Source: Fen-183 sp036504335 (GTDB lineage: Bacteria > Acidobacteriota > Thermoanaerobaculia > UBA5066). From it: a stretch of DNA of 64,000 nt. The notes below the pieces were generated by a model that did no database searches, was not told the origin of the DNA, and was given only the letters and a program-made list of their open reading frames with translations. Shown in pieces: positions 42,607 through 51,191 of this stretch. The stretch is taken from assembly GCA_036504335.1 (NCBI GenBank), contig DASXVJ010000023.1, positions 1 through 64,000 of the forward strand, in the 5' to 3' direction. Every line of letters starts with the position of its first letter. Position 1 is the first letter of the stretch. A program made the translations under genes and the position numbers.

Positions 42607-44385
42607 ATGGCGCTCCATTTGCGGTGTACGGCTCGACGTGTCGCCACTCAGGCTCTCGCGTTGCTGGCGGCGCTCGTCCTCGGCGGGCCGCTCGAGGCCG
42701 CGCGTTCGGACACGACCCTGTCCGCCGGCGCCCCCGGGAAGATCGTCGACCTTCGCGGCGGGCGCGGGGAGGGCGAGCTCCTGCATCTCGACGCGAGGCT
42801 CGTCCCGGCGCTCCTCGCGCTCGCGCCTGAAGAGGGCGTCGCCGTCCTCGACTGGCCGTTCGCCCCGGGCGTGCGCCGCGCCGTGCGCGTCGAGAGGCAC
42901 GAAGTCTGGGCCGAAGGCGCCAAGGTCTTCCGCGTCGACGCGGGAGGCCGGACGGAGGTCCCGCGCTCGCGGCTCGCCTTCTTCTGGGGCGGCGACACGG
43001 AGGGCGCGGGCGCCCGCGTCCTCGTCGCCGTCGATCCGTCGACGGGCGCGCTGACGGCGCTCGCTCACGGCCCCGAGGGCGTGCACGAGATCGCGCGCGA
43101 TCCCGCGGACGCCGCGGGCCGCCACCTCCTCGCGGCGCCCGTACGCCCGGACTTCGCGGGCGTGCGGTGCGGCCAGGAAGACTTCCCGGACACGGCCTCA
43201 CTGCCCGCGTCCGTCGCCGGGCGCGCGGCGCTGGGCCGGACGGCCGCCGTCCTCGGATCGCTCTACAAGGGAATCCTCGCGATCGACACCGATAAGGAGT
43301 ACCTCGCCTCGTTCGGCAACAACACGACGAACGCGACGAACACCATCGCGACGCTCGTCGCGAACATCAACGTCATGTACGAACGCGACCTGAACCTGCG
43401 CCTCGTCGTCGGGACGACGATCCTCCGGGTCGGCTCCGACCCGTGGACGCAGACGGGCTCGGGGGCCAGCTTCAACCAGCTGAACGAGTTCACGAACACC
43501 TGGAACACGAGCTATCCAAAGGCGACCTACCCGAGGTCGTTCGCGGCCTTCTTCTCGGGCAAGAGCACGTCGGGGCTTTCGGGCATCGCGTGGGTCGCGG
43601 GCTCGGTCTGCGGCGGCGGGAGCGATTACAGCTTCAACCAGATCTCGGGAAACGGGAGCTGGCTCTGGGGCGACACGCTGATCGTCGGCCACGAGATCGG
43701 CCACAACATGGGGTCGCCGCACACGCACTGCTACGCGACCCCGTCCCCCGACCGGTGCTACGCGGGGGAGGGCTGCTATTCGGGCGCGACGGCCTGTCCC
43801 GCGTCCCAGACGATCAACGGCGTCGCGAACGTGACCGGTACGATCATGAGCTACTGCCACCTGTCCGGGATCTCGGGCTGCAGCTCGTCGCTCGTCTTCC
43901 ACCCGCTCACGATCACCCGTTACGTGGGCCCGGCGCTCGACACGGGCGCCTCGTCCGCGTGCATCGCGCTCGTGGTTCCTCCGCCTCCTCCGCCACCGCC
44001 CGTGTCCGCCGCGACCGGATTCAACGCCGTGACGCCATGCCGCCTGCTCGATACGCGCAACGCCGTCGGGCCGCTCGGCGCTCCGGCGCTCGGGGCGCTC
44101 GCCTCCCGGTCGTTCATGGCGACCGGAAACTGCAACATCCCGTCGGGCGCCGTGGCGATCTCCGCGAACGTCACGGTCGTGAACCCGACGGTCGCCGGCG
44201 ACCTCGTCGCGTACCCGAACGGCCTCGCGTCGCCTCCCGGAAGCTCGACGATCAGTTTCCGCGCCGGACGCACGCGCGCGAACAACGCGCTCGTCTACCT
44301 CGCGGGGGACGGCAGCTTCCTCGTCACGAGCAGGGCCGCCGGCCCGCTCGACTTCGTCGTCGACGTCAACGGCTACACCAAGTGA
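42607..44385 (+). CDS. Secreted metzincin metalloprotease with C-terminal VTPCR-DTR domain
   Basis: 592 residues from the ATG at 42607, preferred over 42583 because GAGGGG lies just upstream. A signal peptide (VATQALALLAALVLGGPLEA) and a propeptide-like region are followed by a reprolysin/M12B-like catalytic domain: zinc motif HEIGHNMGSPH (H362, H366, H372) and Met-turn TIMSYC (M414). Several cysteines around it (VCGGGSD, CYSGATACPAS, GCSSS) suggest disulfides. A Pro-rich hinge leads to the ~120-residue C-terminal module starting FNAVTPCRLLDTR and ending VVDVNGYTK, shared with four other secreted proteins in the window. Probably an exported, surface-attached protease. Its stop overlaps the GTG start of the next secreted-protein gene. 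Confidence 0.87.
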   Translation: MALHLRCTARRVATQALALLAALVLGGPLEAARSDTTLSAGAPGKIVDLRGGRGEGELLHLDARLVPALLALAPEEGVAVLDWPFAPGVRRAVRVERHEVWAEGAKVFRVDAGGRTEVPRSRLAFFWGGDTEGAGARVLVAVDPSTGALTALAHGPEGVHEIARDPADAAGRHLLAAPVRPDFAGVRCGQEDFPDTASLPASVAGRAALGRTAAVLGSLYKGILAIDTDKEYLASFGNNTTNATNTIATLVANINVMYERDLNLRLVVGTTILRVGSDPWTQTGSGASFNQLNEFTNTWNTSYPKATYPRSFAAFFSGKSTSGLSGIAWVAGSVCGGGSDYSFNQISGNGSWLWGDTLIVGHEIGHNMGSPHTHCYATPSPDRCYAGEGCYSGATACPASQTINGVANVTGTIMSYCHLSGISGCSSSLVFHPLTITRYVGPALDTGASSACIALVVPPPPPPPPVSAATGFNAVTPCRLLDTRNAVGPLGAPALGALASRSFMATGNCNIPSGAVAISANVTVVNPTVAGDLVAYPNGLASPPGSSTISFRAGRTRANNALVYLAGDGSFLVTSRAAGPLDFVVDVNGYTK

Positions 44386-45782
44386 GGCCAGGGGTTCGCG
44401 CGGCCGCCTTCGCCGCCCTCACCTTCCTCCTCGCGGGCGCGCCGCTCGCGGCCCAGCCCGTGCAGGGCGGGCCGCTCCCGGGGCCGCTGCCGCTCTTCCC
44501 GGCCGACAACTGGTGGAACGCCGACGTGAGCGCCGCGCCGGTCGACGCGAGCAGTGCAGCCCTGATCGCGTGGATCGGCGCGGCGAGAGGGATGCATCCC
44601 GACTTCGGCGGCGACGTCTCGACGGGATCGACGGACATTTACGGCATGCCGTACGTCGTCGTACCCGGGACGCAGGCGCTCGAGCCGATGGCGTTCGACT
44701 ACGCCTCCGAGAGCGACGCAGGCGCGCCGGGCCGCCCGGCGGGGTATCCGATCCCCGTCGAAGCGAAGACGCAGCCGCACTGGATCGAAGGCGGGTACCC
44801 CGGGAACTGCGACTCCTCGTACGCGGGCTCGCCCTGCCGCGGCGACAAGCACCTCCTGATCGTGGACGCCGACCACCGGCTCCTCTTCGAAACGTGGAAC
44901 ACGCGCTGCCTGCCCGCGGGCTCGCCGTCGTGCGCGTGGAGCGCGGGTTCGGGCGCGGTCTTCTCCCTCGACTCGAACGCCCGGCGGCCCGACGGCTGGA
45001 CGAGCGCCGACGCGGCCGGTCTCGCGATTCTCCCCGGCCTCGTGCGCTGGGACGAGGCGTACGGCGCCTCGCCCATCCGACATGCGTTTCGCGTCACGGT
45101 GCGCGCCACGAACGGGTACGTGTACCCGGCCTCCCACCGCGCCGGGACGAACGCGAGCGCGCCGCCGATGGGCGCGCGGCTTCGCCTCAAGGCGTCGAAG
45201 GACATCTCCGGGTTCACGGCGCCGGTCCAGCGCATCTTCCAGGCGATGAAGACGTACGGCCTCATCGTCGCGGACAACGGGTCGGACATGTACGTGCAGG
45301 GCACGTACGACGTCCGCTGGGACAACGGCATCCTCAACCCCGCGTTCTCCTCGATCCACGCGGGCGACTTCGAGGTGGTTCAGCTTGGCTGGGTGCCCTC
45401 CGCGCCACCCGTCGCGACGAGCTTCCGGGCGGTTTCCCCTTGTCGCACCGTGGACACACGGACCGCGCAAAGTGCGCCCTCGGTCGCGGCGAACGCCACG
45501 CGCACGTTCGTCCTCACGAACTCCTGCGGCGTTTCGCCGACGGCCGTCGCCCTATCGGCCAACGTGACCGTCGTCACCCCGCAGGCGTCCGGAGACCTCG
45601 TCTTCTTCCCGGCCGGAACGGGCGTCCCGAACGCCTCGACGATCAGTTTCCGGGCGGGACGGACCCGGGCGAACAACGCGCAGATCCTCCTGTCGTCGGA
45701 CGGCACGGGGCGTGCAACGGTGAAGAACGGGTCTGCTGGATCGCTGGATCTCGTGGTGGATGTGAATGGCTACTACGAATAA
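44382..45782 (+). CDS. Secreted protein of unknown fold with C-terminal VTPCR-DTR domain
   Basis: 466 residues. A signal peptide (VRAAAFAALTFLLAGAPLAA) precedes an N-terminal domain of about 325 residues that I do not recognise. It has recurring aromatic/Gly motifs (PADNWWNADVSAAPVD, GMPYVVVPGTQ, HLLIVDADHRLLFETWNTRC, VYPASHRAGTN, MYVQGTYDVRWDNG) and two cysteine pairs (GNCDSSYAGSPC, TRCLPAGSPSC). The terminal ~120 residues are the shared module (FRAVSPCRTVDTR ... FRAGRTRANNA ... VVDVNGYYE). The GTG start overlaps the metalloprotease stop, so the two secreted proteins are made together. Confidence 0.8.
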   Translation: MRPGVRAAAFAALTFLLAGAPLAAQPVQGGPLPGPLPLFPADNWWNADVSAAPVDASSAALIAWIGAARGMHPDFGGDVSTGSTDIYGMPYVVVPGTQALEPMAFDYASESDAGAPGRPAGYPIPVEAKTQPHWIEGGYPGNCDSSYAGSPCRGDKHLLIVDADHRLLFETWNTRCLPAGSPSCAWSAGSGAVFSLDSNARRPDGWTSADAAGLAILPGLVRWDEAYGASPIRHAFRVTVRATNGYVYPASHRAGTNASAPPMGARLRLKASKDISGFTAPVQRIFQAMKTYGLIVADNGSDMYVQGTYDVRWDNGILNPAFSSIHAGDFEVVQLGWVPSAPPVATSFRAVSPCRTVDTRTAQSAPSVAANATRTFVLTNSCGVSPTAVALSANVTVVTPQASGDLVFFPAGTGVPNASTISFRAGRTRANNAQILLSSDGTGRATVKNGSAGSLDLVVDVNGYYE

Positions 45783-46055
45783 GTGTCGGATCGCCCTCGC
45801 GGCTGTCGCCGTGGTGTGCCTGGCGGGAGCGATCACGAGCTCGCCAACATCACCGTCACGACATGGCCGGGAGCGGGCAGGACCGGGGCGAACAATGCGC
45901 TCGGCCGCCATTTCGCTCAGGCTGCAACCCTCAGTGTTTTCAACAATTGCGGTTCCAGCATCGATTTCAGCCTGGGCGGCAAGGGATACTCGGGTGAGGC
46001 GCCGACACTACCAATCGAAATTCAATCTCAGTTAGACTCCGTTCAGAGACCGTGA
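45766..46055 (+). pseudogene. Decayed, frameshifted copy of a signal-peptide plus VTPCR-domain protein
   Basis: Reading from the ATG at 45766 gives a clear signal peptide (NKCRIALAAVAVVCLAGAI). Near 45835 the homology switches to the frame beginning at 45783, where ELANITVTTWPGAGRTGANNALG and FNNCGSSIDFSLGGKGYSG match the ANVTVV...GRTRANNA and ...LDLVVDVNGYY parts of the shared module. The VTPCR-DTR half is missing. One frameshift plus an internal deletion of an original like the neighbouring 153-residue protein would explain this. The 5' end overlaps the preceding gene by 17 bases. Confidence 0.62.
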
Positions 46056-46074
46056 CCGGAAAAAGGAGACAGCC

Positions 46075-46536
46075 ATGAGTAATGTTCGGATCCAGCGTAC
46101 TCTTCTCTTCGCGGCTTTCGCAGCTGCGGGCCTTTTGTCCCGGCCGGTCGAAGCGCAAACGGGGCTCCAGTTTTACGCAGTGACGCCGTGCCGTGCGGCC
46201 GACACTCGCTCGGGCTTCGGCGGCATCATGTCCGCATCCACCCAGCGAAACTTTACGATCAAGGGCGTCTGCGGGGTTCCGGTGACCGCCAAGGCCGTGT
46301 CGCTGAACGTCACGGTCGTCAGCCCGACCCAGGACGGTTTCGTCAGCCTCTGGCCGACGGGCGGCGCCTTCCCGGTCGTCTCGACCGTCAACTTCAACGC
46401 CGGCGAGCCGGCCCTTGCGAACGGCGCCATCGTGCCTCTCGCCGTGGCGACGCCGGATCTCGCAACGGTCTACGGCACCGGCAGTGGCTCGGGCACGATT
46501 CACACGATTCTCGACGTCACCGGGTATTTCCAGTAA
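46075..46536 (+). CDS. Stand-alone secreted VTPCR-DTR domain protein
   Basis: 153 residues: a signal peptide (RTLLFAAFAAAGLLSRPVEA) followed almost at once by the shared ~120-residue module (FYAVTPCRAADTRSGF ... IKGVCGVPVTAKAVSLNVTVV ... DVTGYFQ). It has the two conserved cysteines but a changed RANNA segment (EPALANGAIV). Strong Shine-Dalgarno (AAGGAG, 7 bases before the ATG). As the module occurs alone, it is an independently folding domain and not just a sorting tag. Function unknown. Confidence 0.82.
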   Translation: MSNVRIQRTLLFAAFAAAGLLSRPVEAQTGLQFYAVTPCRAADTRSGFGGIMSASTQRNFTIKGVCGVPVTAKAVSLNVTVVSPTQDGFVSLWPTGGAFPVVSTVNFNAGEPALANGAIVPLAVATPDLATVYGTGSGSGTIHTILDVTGYFQ

Positions 46537-46544
46537 GCCCGCCG

Positions 46545-46563
46545 CCGGAGGGTCAGCCTCCGG
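46545..46563 (+). terminator. Hairpin after the stand-alone domain gene
   Basis: CCGGAGG (46545-46551) and CCTCCGG (46557-46563) enclose a 5-base loop, followed by GTTAAATT. It starts 9 bases after the stop and is terminator-like with a weak T tail; that tail includes the putative -10 of the next gene. Confidence 0.5.
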
Positions 46564-46565
46564 GT

Positions 46566-46571
46566 TAAATT
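46566..46571 (+). promoter_or_regulatory. Candidate leaderless -10 (TAAATT) of the GT-C-like gene
   Basis: TAAATT ends 6 bases before the GTG at 46578, immediately after the hairpin that closes the preceding gene. No Shine-Dalgarno is present. Confidence 0.42.
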
Positions 46572-46577
46572 GACGGC

Positions 46578-48455
46578 GTGTCACGAGAGCGGCTTCGGGC
46601 GTCCCTGCCTTACGCCGCTCTTTTCGTTCTCTGCGGTGTTTCGACGGCGTGGTGGATTGCCTCCGCGCGCATCCCGCGCAGCGCCGACCAGGCTGTCGTC
46701 GCTCTCATGGCGCGGCACATTCTCGAGGGCCGCGGGCACCCCGTCTTCTATTGGGGCGCGACGTACGGCGGAACGCTCGAGCCGCACCTCCTTACGCCGG
46801 TCTTCGGGCTCTTCGGTGCGACCCCGGCGGCCTTCCGCGCCTTCTATGTGGCTATGTGGGCCTTCTTCGCGGCGGGCACGGCCGGGTACGCGGCCCGGTT
46901 TTTCGGGCGTCGCGCCGGGCTCCTCGCCGCGGCGTACCTCGCGTTCCCGCCGTTCTTTCTCCCGTACAAGATCCTGACGTCCGACGGCGCCTACGCGTCG
47001 GTCGCGTTGCTCGGCCTCGCCGTGCTGTGGCTCGCGACGGAGGCCGACGCACGGCTCGGGGAGGACCGCTCCGTCGTCGTGCTCCTCGCCCTCCTCGGCC
47101 TCGCCGCGGGCGTTGGCCTCTGGGTCACCCCTGTGACGCTGCCGGTGGCTATGGTCGCGGTGGCGTGGCTCGTCGCGCGGTCGGGCCGCCGAGCGGGCGT
47201 TGGTGCATTCGCCGCGTGCGCGGCCGGGGCCCTCGCGGGCGCCGCGCCGTCGCTCGTCTGGAACCTCAGGCACGCGGGTCAGAGCATCCGGGCGCGCGAA
47301 ATGGCGCCGGCTTCGGGCGCGGGCCTCTTCTCGAACATGGCCCGGTTCTTCGGCGAGTCTCTGCCCGTCCTCCTCGGTGCGGCGCGCCCGAATTTCGGCG
47401 ACGTGACGACGCCCTCGTTCCCGGGTGCGTTTGCGTTGGTTCCCATCGTCGCGGGTCTCCTGCTCGCGCCCGCGCTTTTCGCCGCGCGGCGCGACCGCCG
47501 ACTCCGTCTGCTTTTCGCCGCCCTCGGAGCGCTCGCGGCGGCGACGATCCTCGTCGCTCGGCTGGCGCCCCGAGAGCCACGCTACATGATCGCGGCGTAC
47601 GCGGCGTTCGTCCCGCTCCTGGCCGTCGGTGTGGCCGGCGCCGTGAGCGGCCCCCCGCGAGCCGCGGCGGCGGCGGGTTTCGCGCTGCTCCTCGCGAGCA
47701 ACCTGTCGGGCGCGGCGAAGGCCCGCCGGCACACCGAGGACGTGGACGACGCGCAGGTCACGGGTCCTCTTGAGCCGCTCCTCACCGAGCTGCAGGCCCG
47801 CGGGATCACACGCCTGTGGACGAACTACTGGGCGGCGTACCGGATCACATTTGAGTCCGGTGGCGCGATCCTTGCCGCGCCGGTTCCTCTTGAGGACGCG
47901 GACCGCGTGGCGACGATCCAGGACGCCGTGAGGACCTCGCCCGAGCCCGCGGTCGTCCTGCTCCCTCCGCGCGATGATTGCTTTCGGGCCGCGCTCGTCG
48001 AGCGCGCGGAGCCTTACTCCGAGAGTCGGTCGGGCGCATTTGCGATCTTCTACGAACTTCCGGAATCCATTCGCGCCGTCATTCGCTCGGGATCTATCCC
48101 CATGCCGGCGGAGGCGTACCGACCGTCCTGGGGCGCGTTCGACATCCCGGGTCGTCTCGCGCCCGGCGCCGAGGAGACCGTTTCGGCGCGTGTCACGAAC
48201 GCGGGGCCGTGCACCTGGATGAACAACGTGCGGCTCGTTGTTTCGTGGAGCGGACTCGGAAGGCACGAGACGGCCTTTCCCGTGTCGGACCGCCGCGTCG
48301 CCCCCGGTGAGACGGCAGTCCTGAGATTCGTGCTGCGCGCGCCGGAAACACCGGGCGTCTACCAGCTAGCGCTCGACCTCGACCAAGCCGGGATCGCCCG
48401 TTTCTCGGCGAAAGGCGGCGCCACTTTCAACACGCGCGTGGTCGTGGCGCCCTGA
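46578..48455 (+). CDS. Multi-spanning GT-C-like membrane protein
   Basis: 625 residues. About 10-11 membrane helices in the first ~400 residues, with RIPRSADQAVVALMARHILEGRGHPVFYWGATYGGTLEP after the first helix: an acidic first loop as in GT39/PMT-like enzymes, here with a single Asp. The last ~230 residues are soluble, ending in an Ig-like beta domain (PGRLAPGAEETVSARVTNAGPCTWMNNVRLVVSWSG). GT-C enzymes move sugars from polyprenyl phosphates onto acceptors in the periplasm; the exact activity is unproven. GTG start with TAAATT 6 bases upstream. The stop abuts the stop of the convergent gene. Confidence 0.75.
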   Translation: MSRERLRASLPYAALFVLCGVSTAWWIASARIPRSADQAVVALMARHILEGRGHPVFYWGATYGGTLEPHLLTPVFGLFGATPAAFRAFYVAMWAFFAAGTAGYAARFFGRRAGLLAAAYLAFPPFFLPYKILTSDGAYASVALLGLAVLWLATEADARLGEDRSVVVLLALLGLAAGVGLWVTPVTLPVAMVAVAWLVARSGRRAGVGAFAACAAGALAGAAPSLVWNLRHAGQSIRAREMAPASGAGLFSNMARFFGESLPVLLGAARPNFGDVTTPSFPGAFALVPIVAGLLLAPALFAARRDRRLRLLFAALGALAAATILVARLAPREPRYMIAAYAAFVPLLAVGVAGAVSGPPRAAAAAGFALLLASNLSGAAKARRHTEDVDDAQVTGPLEPLLTELQARGITRLWTNYWAAYRITFESGGAILAAPVPLEDADRVATIQDAVRTSPEPAVVLLPPRDDCFRAALVERAEPYSESRSGAFAIFYELPESIRAVIRSGSIPMPAEAYRPSWGAFDIPGRLAPGAEETVSARVTNAGPCTWMNNVRLVVSWSGLGRHETAFPVSDRRVAPGETAVLRFVLRAPETPGVYQLALDLDQAGIARFSAKGGATFNTRVVVAP

Positions 48456-50129
48456 TCACGGCAGGAGCTTCGCGAGGCCGACGTCGCCGTGCAGGTAACG
48501 AGCGGCGCGCGGATCCGGCGGTCCCGGCAGGATCAGGTCACGAGGCCGATAGCGGTAGAGCGGCGGCGGCAGGTCGCCGAGGAGAACAGCGGGGATCTCG
48601 TCCTCAAGGCGGAAGCGCCCCTCTTCGACTCGCCAGGTCAGCAGGATGATTTCTCCCCAACTCAACCTCTTGCCGGGACACGCACCGGAGTCGAAGCATT
48701 CCTTCTCCTCGGGCATGTAGCACCGGAAACCCTCGAGGCTGGCGACGCACGATGTCATCGCGTCCACGGACCACAGGAAGGTCTGGGGGCGTGTCGCGCC
48801 GTCCTCCCAGAGAAACTCGCTCCATCGTCTGGCGAGATACGGCACCTCGGTTGCCTGGTATGCGGGATCGTGCGGCACGACCAGAAGGAGGGTCGCGGCT
48901 GGTTTTGCGCGAGGCACCTCCTCGACGAGCGACGAGAGCTCGACGCGGTGCCGTCGCCACGTCGCGAGATACATGTCCTGGCGTTCCATTCCGCCCGCGA
49001 CCCCGAAACCCGTGAAGAGAGCCACCAGAGCGAGTCCGGCGATCCGCGGGGCGCCGTTCCGCGCGAGGAGCCGGCTCGCAGCGAGACCGATGACCGTCGA
49101 GACGAGCACGCGCGAGAGGACCTGGGTCCGGTAGAAGTACTGAGAGAACACGACACTGGCCCACGCCGCGTGGAGGGCGACCGTGGCAAACACGCACCAT
49201 GCCGCGACGAGAAGCTCGCGCCGGGGAGCCGGGGCTGGCGGGTCGTCGGGAAGCCGCGCGAGCCCCCGCGCGACCAGGAAAAGCCCGAGTGAGGCTGCGG
49301 CGGCCCAGAGCCACACGGGGATGGCGCGCGGAGGCGGGTCCCCGAACGGGACGCGCGAGAAGGTCCAGGTCCACGGGAAGAGGTCATTCGACGTCAGGAT
49401 CCACGTGCGCCGGATGCGGTCGACCACGGTGAGTGGGAACGTCGAGGAGCCGACGTACGTCGCGGGGTCGTGGAGCGCACCGATGAACAGGAGCCCATAG
49501 GGTGCGAGGACGGCGACCCAGGCCGCGGCTGCAGCTGCGACGCGCCTCCCGAGCCCTCCGACCGCGAGAAACAGCAAAGGCGCGAGCGCGAGCACGACGC
49601 TCGCGCCGTCGACCGTGAACACGCTCGCGGCGGCGCTCGCGCATCCCGCGACGAGCCACGGCCACGGGCAGCCCCGGACGAACCTCAGGGCGCACCAGAG
49701 GCCGACGAGGGCCAAAAACGTGCAGACCTGATAGCCCAGCGCGACGGGACTCCCGGTGAGGTAGTCGCCGGTCGCGCAGACGGTCAGCGTGCCGGCCATC
49801 CACGCGGCGCGCGGGCCTCCCGGGAACAGTTCGACCGCGAGCCGCCACGCCGCCCACGCGACGGCCAGCCAGGAGAGGCCGTAGAGGAGCTGCAGTGCGA
49901 AGACGGGCTCGGGCGTGACCCACGCGATAAAGAAGGGCACGGCGAGAAGTCGGCGCGTGGGCGAACCCATCGGTGCCAGAAGCCCAGGAAGGCCGGCCGA
50001 CGTCCAGGCCTCCTTCGCGTGGGCCATCTGCGAGCCGTCGTCCTGGTACAGGCCGCGGTCCGGCGCGAAGAGGCCCCAGACGAGAAGGGTCAGGACCACC
50101 CAGAGTCCCCATGGCGCGCGGGCCCTCAC
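48456..50129 (-). CDS. Multi-spanning GT-C-like membrane protein
   Basis: 557 residues with about 10 membrane helices in the first ~400. The first extracytoplasmic loop starts APDRGLYQDDGSQMAHAKEAW, with an acidic DD pair in the place used by GT-C glycosyltransferases for metal and lipid-phosphate binding. The C-terminal ~150 residues are soluble with two or three cysteines (SCVASLEGFRCYMPEEKECFDSGACPGK). No specific family recognised. A GTG start is used; it lies 10 bases after the stop of the epimerase gene and is probably co-transcribed with it. Confidence 0.7.
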   Translation of the reverse strand: MRARAPWGLWVVLTLLVWGLFAPDRGLYQDDGSQMAHAKEAWTSAGLPGLLAPMGSPTRRLLAVPFFIAWVTPEPVFALQLLYGLSWLAVAWAAWRLAVELFPGGPRAAWMAGTLTVCATGDYLTGSPVALGYQVCTFLALVGLWCALRFVRGCPWPWLVAGCASAAASVFTVDGASVVLALAPLLFLAVGGLGRRVAAAAAAWVAVLAPYGLLFIGALHDPATYVGSSTFPLTVVDRIRRTWILTSNDLFPWTWTFSRVPFGDPPPRAIPVWLWAAAASLGLFLVARGLARLPDDPPAPAPRRELLVAAWCVFATVALHAAWASVVFSQYFYRTQVLSRVLVSTVIGLAASRLLARNGAPRIAGLALVALFTGFGVAGGMERQDMYLATWRRHRVELSSLVEEVPRAKPAATLLLVVPHDPAYQATEVPYLARRWSEFLWEDGATRPQTFLWSVDAMTSCVASLEGFRCYMPEEKECFDSGACPGKRLSWGEIILLTWRVEEGRFRLEDEIPAVLLGDLPPPLYRYRPRDLILPGPPDPRAARYLHGDVGLAKLLP

Positions 50130-50139
50130 GCCGCCGGAC

Positions 50140-51126
50140 CTACCAGTATCGCGCGCGGTGCGCGCGATAGTAGGCGAGCGTCTTTTCGAGTCCGTCCGCC
50201 AGGGGCGTCACGGGCTTCCAGCCCAGGATCCTGCGGATCTTCGAGACGTCCGAGTAGAAGTCTCCGGGCTCCTGTGCCTTGCGCTCGGCGGAAAACGGCG
50301 CGAACTCCCAGTGCGCTCCCGTGAGCGCCCCGAGCGTCTCGGCGACCTCCCGGAACGTCGTCGGCTCGCCGCCCCCCACGTTCAGGAGCTGCCCGGACGC
50401 CGCATCCGAGGCCGAAAGGAGGATCGCCTCGACGCAGTCGTCCACGTACAGGAAGTCGCGGAGGATCGTCCCCTCGCCGAAGACGGGAATCGTCGCGCCG
50501 TCCAGCGCGAGACGCGCGAACCAGTTCACGACGCCGTAGCGCGAGTGCCGCATCTGGCCGCGCGGCCCGTAAATGTTCGAGAGGCGCAACGTCGTCCCGC
50601 GGATTCCGTGGACGTGCCCGTACATCTCGACGATCTTTGCGGCCGCGAGGTTCGAGATCTCGTGGAGGCCGCGTGGGTTCGTCGGGGCGTCCTCGGCCAC
50701 GGGCAGCGAGTCCGCGCTCCCGTACTCGCCGCGCGTCCCGGTGTAGACGACGCGGGCGGTCGGCGCGTGGCGGCGAATCGCTTCCATGACGACCGTCGTA
50801 CCCCGGATGTTGATGTCGATGTCGGGGTACGGGTCCGTGAGGGAGAGGACGTGGTCCATCTGGCCCGCGAGGTGGAAGACGTAGTCCATGCCGCGCACGG
50901 CGCGGGCCATCGCCTCGGGATCGCGGATGTCCGCGGTCTCGACGGTGACGGATCCCTGGACCGGCTCGAGGTTGAAGAGGTTGCCGCCGTAGCCCGGAAT
51001 CATCGCGTCCACGACGCGAACGGATGCCCCGGCCCGAACGAGCGCGATCGCGAGATTCGAGCCTATGAAGCCTGCGCCGCCCGTGACGAGGACGTGCGCA
51101 CCGGAGACGTCTGGGGCGACGGTCAC
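50140..51126 (-). CDS. Extended SDR NAD-dependent epimerase/dehydratase-like protein with altered active site
   Basis: 328 residues. The NAD-binding loop VTGGAGFIGSNLAIAL is intact, followed by FHLAGQMDH and VYTGTRGEYGS. The usual YxxxK active site should fall in the segment PRGLHEISNLAAAKIVEMY; aligning it to YGxSKLAAE puts H at Tyr and N at Lys. The downstream LRLSNIYGPRGQ and FGEGTILRDFLYVDDCVEAI are normal for UDP-/dTDP-sugar epimerases. Either chemistry is altered or the protein is a non-standard family member. TATGCT lies 6 bases before the GTG at 51126. The gene heads a minus-strand operon with the GT-C-like gene. Confidence 0.85.
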   Translation of the reverse strand: MTVAPDVSGAHVLVTGGAGFIGSNLAIALVRAGASVRVVDAMIPGYGGNLFNLEPVQGSVTVETADIRDPEAMARAVRGMDYVFHLAGQMDHVLSLTDPYPDIDINIRGTTVVMEAIRRHAPTARVVYTGTRGEYGSADSLPVAEDAPTNPRGLHEISNLAAAKIVEMYGHVHGIRGTTLRLSNIYGPRGQMRHSRYGVVNWFARLALDGATIPVFGEGTILRDFLYVDDCVEAILLSASDAASGQLLNVGGGEPTTFREVAETLGALTGAHWEFAPFSAERKAQEPGDFYSDVSKIRRILGWKPVTPLADGLEKTLAYYRAHRARYW

Positions 51127-51132
51127 GCGTCG

Positions 51133-51138
51133 AGCATA
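51133..51138 (-). promoter_or_regulatory. Candidate leaderless -10 (TATGCT) of the epimerase gene
   Basis: Minus-strand TATGCT ends 6 bases before the GTG at 51126. GATACA sits 17 bases upstream as a weak -35. No Shine-Dalgarno. Confidence 0.5.
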
Positions 51139-51191
51139 GCGTCAGGGCCGGGCCGTGTATCGTTTCTCGCAGGAAGCGGGATCGAGGAACG

